This document shows positions 41,556 through 42,204 of a stretch of 42,204 bases of DNA, one piece after another; position 1 is the first letter of the stretch, and every line of letters starts with the position of its first letter. The DNA comes from Desulfarculaceae bacterium (lineage in GTDB: Bacteria > Desulfobacterota > Desulfarculia > Desulfarculales > Desulfarculaceae). The notes beneath the pieces are model-generated. The model was not told where the DNA came from. It saw nothing but the letters and a program-made list of their open reading frames with translations, and searched no databases. The stretch spans positions 1-42,204 of the forward strand of contig JAMOVV010000084.1 in NCBI GenBank assembly GCA_027067385.1. The letters run 5' to 3'. A program made the translations under genes and the position numbers.

Positions 41556-41870
41556 ATGAGCGACCAGGCCGTGCCCAAGCAGTACCAAACGCTTTTGGAT
41601 AAATACCCGGAGTACATGAAGGCGGTGCAAGCGGTGGGCGAGACGGCCCGGGCCCAGGGCCCCCTGACCGACAAGACCGCCCACCTCATCCAGATGGCGG
41701 CGGCGGTGGCCATCCGCTCCCAAGGAGCGGTGCACAGCCACGCCCGCCGGGCCCTGGCCACCGGGGCCAGCCCGGAGGAGGTACGCCACGCCCTGATCCT
41801 GCTCACCAGCACCCTGGGCTTTCCCACGGTGAGCGCGGCCCTGAGCTGGGTGGGTGATATCCTGGATTAA
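41556..41870 (+). CDS. Carboxymuconolactone decarboxylase family protein
   Basis: This 104-residue all-helical protein of the CMD/AhpD fold has the conserved TDKTAHLIQMAAAVAIRSQGAVHSHARRALATGASPEEVRHALILLTSTLGFPTV. AhpD-type peroxide reductases use a CXXC near the SHARRA helix; here there is no cysteine at all, so a thiol peroxidase role is unlikely although the His is kept. The actual function is unknown. ATG follows GAGGAG. It has its own extended -10 promoter and a hairpin downstream. Confidence 0.85.
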   Translation: MSDQAVPKQYQTLLDKYPEYMKAVQAVGETARAQGPLTDKTAHLIQMAAAVAIRSQGAVHSHARRALATGASPEEVRHALILLTSTLGFPTVSAALSWVGDILD

Positions 41871-41875
41871 CGGGA

Positions 41876-41913
41876 CTTGGCGCCGCGGCTCGCGGTAGCA
41901 CCAAGGCTTTTTT
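41876..41913 (+). terminator. Predicted terminator after the CMD-like gene
   Basis: An outer stem CTTGG/CCAAG (41876-41880, 41901-41905) encloses an inner stem CCGCG/CGCGG with a GCT loop, followed by GC and six T. It starts 6 bp after the stop codon. Confidence 0.65.
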
Positions 41914-41920
41914 CCACACG

Positions 41921-41995
41921 GTCGGTGGGCAATTGAATGATTGGGCCTGCCCGTAGATGTGGGTGTGGCCCATACGGCTACCGCGGCACGCGGTC
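41921..41995 (+). repeat. Structured repeat, copy 1
   Basis: Arms TGGGCC/GGCCCA enclose an inner GCCC/GGGT pairing. The 3' hairpin ACCGCG-GCA-CGCGGT is a perfect 6-bp stem. Unlike copies 2 and 3 it is not followed by T; instead CGCGGTCG (41990-41997) can pair with CGACCGCG (42010-42017) downstream, competing with the 3' hairpin. Confidence 0.75.
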
Positions 41996-42027
41996 GGCCC
42001 GCGGTAACGCGACCGCGTTTCCCCCCG

Positions 42028-42101
42028 ATCGGTGGCAATTGAATGATTGGGCCTGCCCGCAGAAGTGGGTACGGCCCATACGGCTACCGTGGCACGCGGT
42101 C
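42028..42101 (+). repeat. Structured repeat, copy 2
   Basis: The arms TGGGCC/GGCCCA are kept. The 3' hairpin is ACCGTG-GCA-CGCGGT, where the C to T change leaves a G-U pair on the plus-strand RNA. It is followed directly by TTTTT, as in an intrinsic terminator. Confidence 0.75.
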
Positions 42102-42125
42102 TTTTTGCCGTACCGTCTCTAGATG

Positions 42126-42199
42126 GTCGGTGGCAATTGAATGATCAGGGCTGCCCGTAGATGTGGGTGTGGCCCATACGGCTACCGTGGCACGCGGTC
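42126..42199 (+). repeat. Structured repeat, copy 3 (at window edge)
   Basis: The left arm is changed to CAGGGC so the first stem shortens to about 4 bp (GGGC/GCCC). The 3' hairpin is identical to copy 2 and is followed by TTTTT at the window end. Confidence 0.75.
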
Positions 42200-42204
42200 T
42201 TTTT

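Larger units (their letters stand above)
41921..42199. repeat. Tandem array of structured 74-75 bp intergenic repeats
   Basis: Three near-identical copies occupy the last part of the window, at 41921-41995, 42028-42101 and 42126-42199, separated by unrelated 32-bp and 24-bp stretches. No credible gene covers them. Each has the fixed order GGTGG(G)CAATTGAATGAT, a GGGCC ... GGCCC arm pair, CATACGGCTACCG and CACGCGGTC. The array reaches the window end and may continue. Differences are few: copy 3 changes the left arm TTGGGCC to TCAGGGC, and copy 2 differs in the inner loop. On structure they could be small RNAs, terminators or a mobile intergenic repeat. Confidence 0.85.

Noticed and set aside
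41937-42122. Open reading frame across the structured repeats
   Set aside because: Its protein just re-reads the repeat unit in one frame, has no ribosome binding site, and the 98-107 bp periods are not a constant multiple of three.
41921-42199. CRISPR-like repeat-spacer pattern
   Set aside because: The repeats are 74-75 bp, far longer than CRISPR repeats; there are only three, they differ from one another, the gaps are 32 and 24 bp, and no cas gene is present.
41921-42199. Integron attC-type sites
   Set aside because: No GTTRRRY/RYYYAAC core sites, no integrase gene and no cassette genes between the copies.

Overview
The window is a gene-dense, high-GC bacterial chromosome segment with short intergenic gaps, many GTG/TTG starts and many 1-8 bp gene overlaps. 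The combination of desulfoferrodoxin, rubredoxin, rubrerythrin and rubredoxin:oxygen oxidoreductase next to a cytochrome bd oxidase is typical of strictly anaerobic, oxygen-exposed sulfate reducers. With the overall gene repertoire it suggests a member of the Desulfobacterota (former Deltaproteobacteria), perhaps near Desulfarculales. That placement is inferred from gene content and composition only; no rRNA is present.

Layout. 8-2440: a three-gene operon (radical SAM protein, SDR oxidoreductase, DUF6125-like protein), convergent with an rRNA methyltransferase gene (rlmL-like). 3671-5389: a divergent promoter region with an inverted repeat, then a small Cys-containing protein, a PfkB-type sugar/nucleoside kinase and a small conserved protein. 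5416-7747 (minus): HDOD signalling protein, atypical patatin-like protein, hotdog thioesterase. 7792-11520: rlmD, the queuosine-precursor transporter yhhQ, an exported zinc-phospholipase-C-like protein with altered ligands, and a SPOR-domain protein. 11574-17592: a tight operon xseA - M23 peptidase - xseB - ispA - dxs - tlyA (exonuclease VII, isoprenoid precursors, rRNA methylation), followed by an M18 aminopeptidase. 19187-19773: bidirectional terminator, a 26-bp tandem repeat array, rpsU on the minus strand and its promoter. 19774-24021: patatin-like RssA-type protein, rarA, a small hypothetical gene, pgi. 24074-27718: membrane histidine kinase, NtrC-family regulator and a receiver-like protein carrying a large insertion. 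27808-33650: hrcA, grpE, dnaK and a lipoprotein of the LppC/PBP-activator type whose start codon directly follows the dnaK stop.

33822-41870 is an oxygen and reactive-oxygen defence island: Fur/PerR-family regulator with a Fur-like box over its own -10, a small winged-helix protein, rubrerythrin, desulfoferrodoxin, rubredoxin, the flavodiiron oxidase Roo, a HEAT-repeat protein, cydAB, an Old Yellow Enzyme-type flavin oxidoreductase and a carboxymuconolactone-decarboxylase-like protein. Together these would remove superoxide (Dfx), peroxide (Rbr) and O2 (Roo, CydAB), with rubredoxin as electron carrier.

The last 285 bases contain the least explained element: three near-identical copies of a 74-75 bp intergenic unit able to fold into hairpins. 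Two copies end in a hairpin plus T-run, like tandem small RNAs or terminators. The array runs into the window edge. No tRNA, rRNA, insertion sequence or CRISPR array was recognised.
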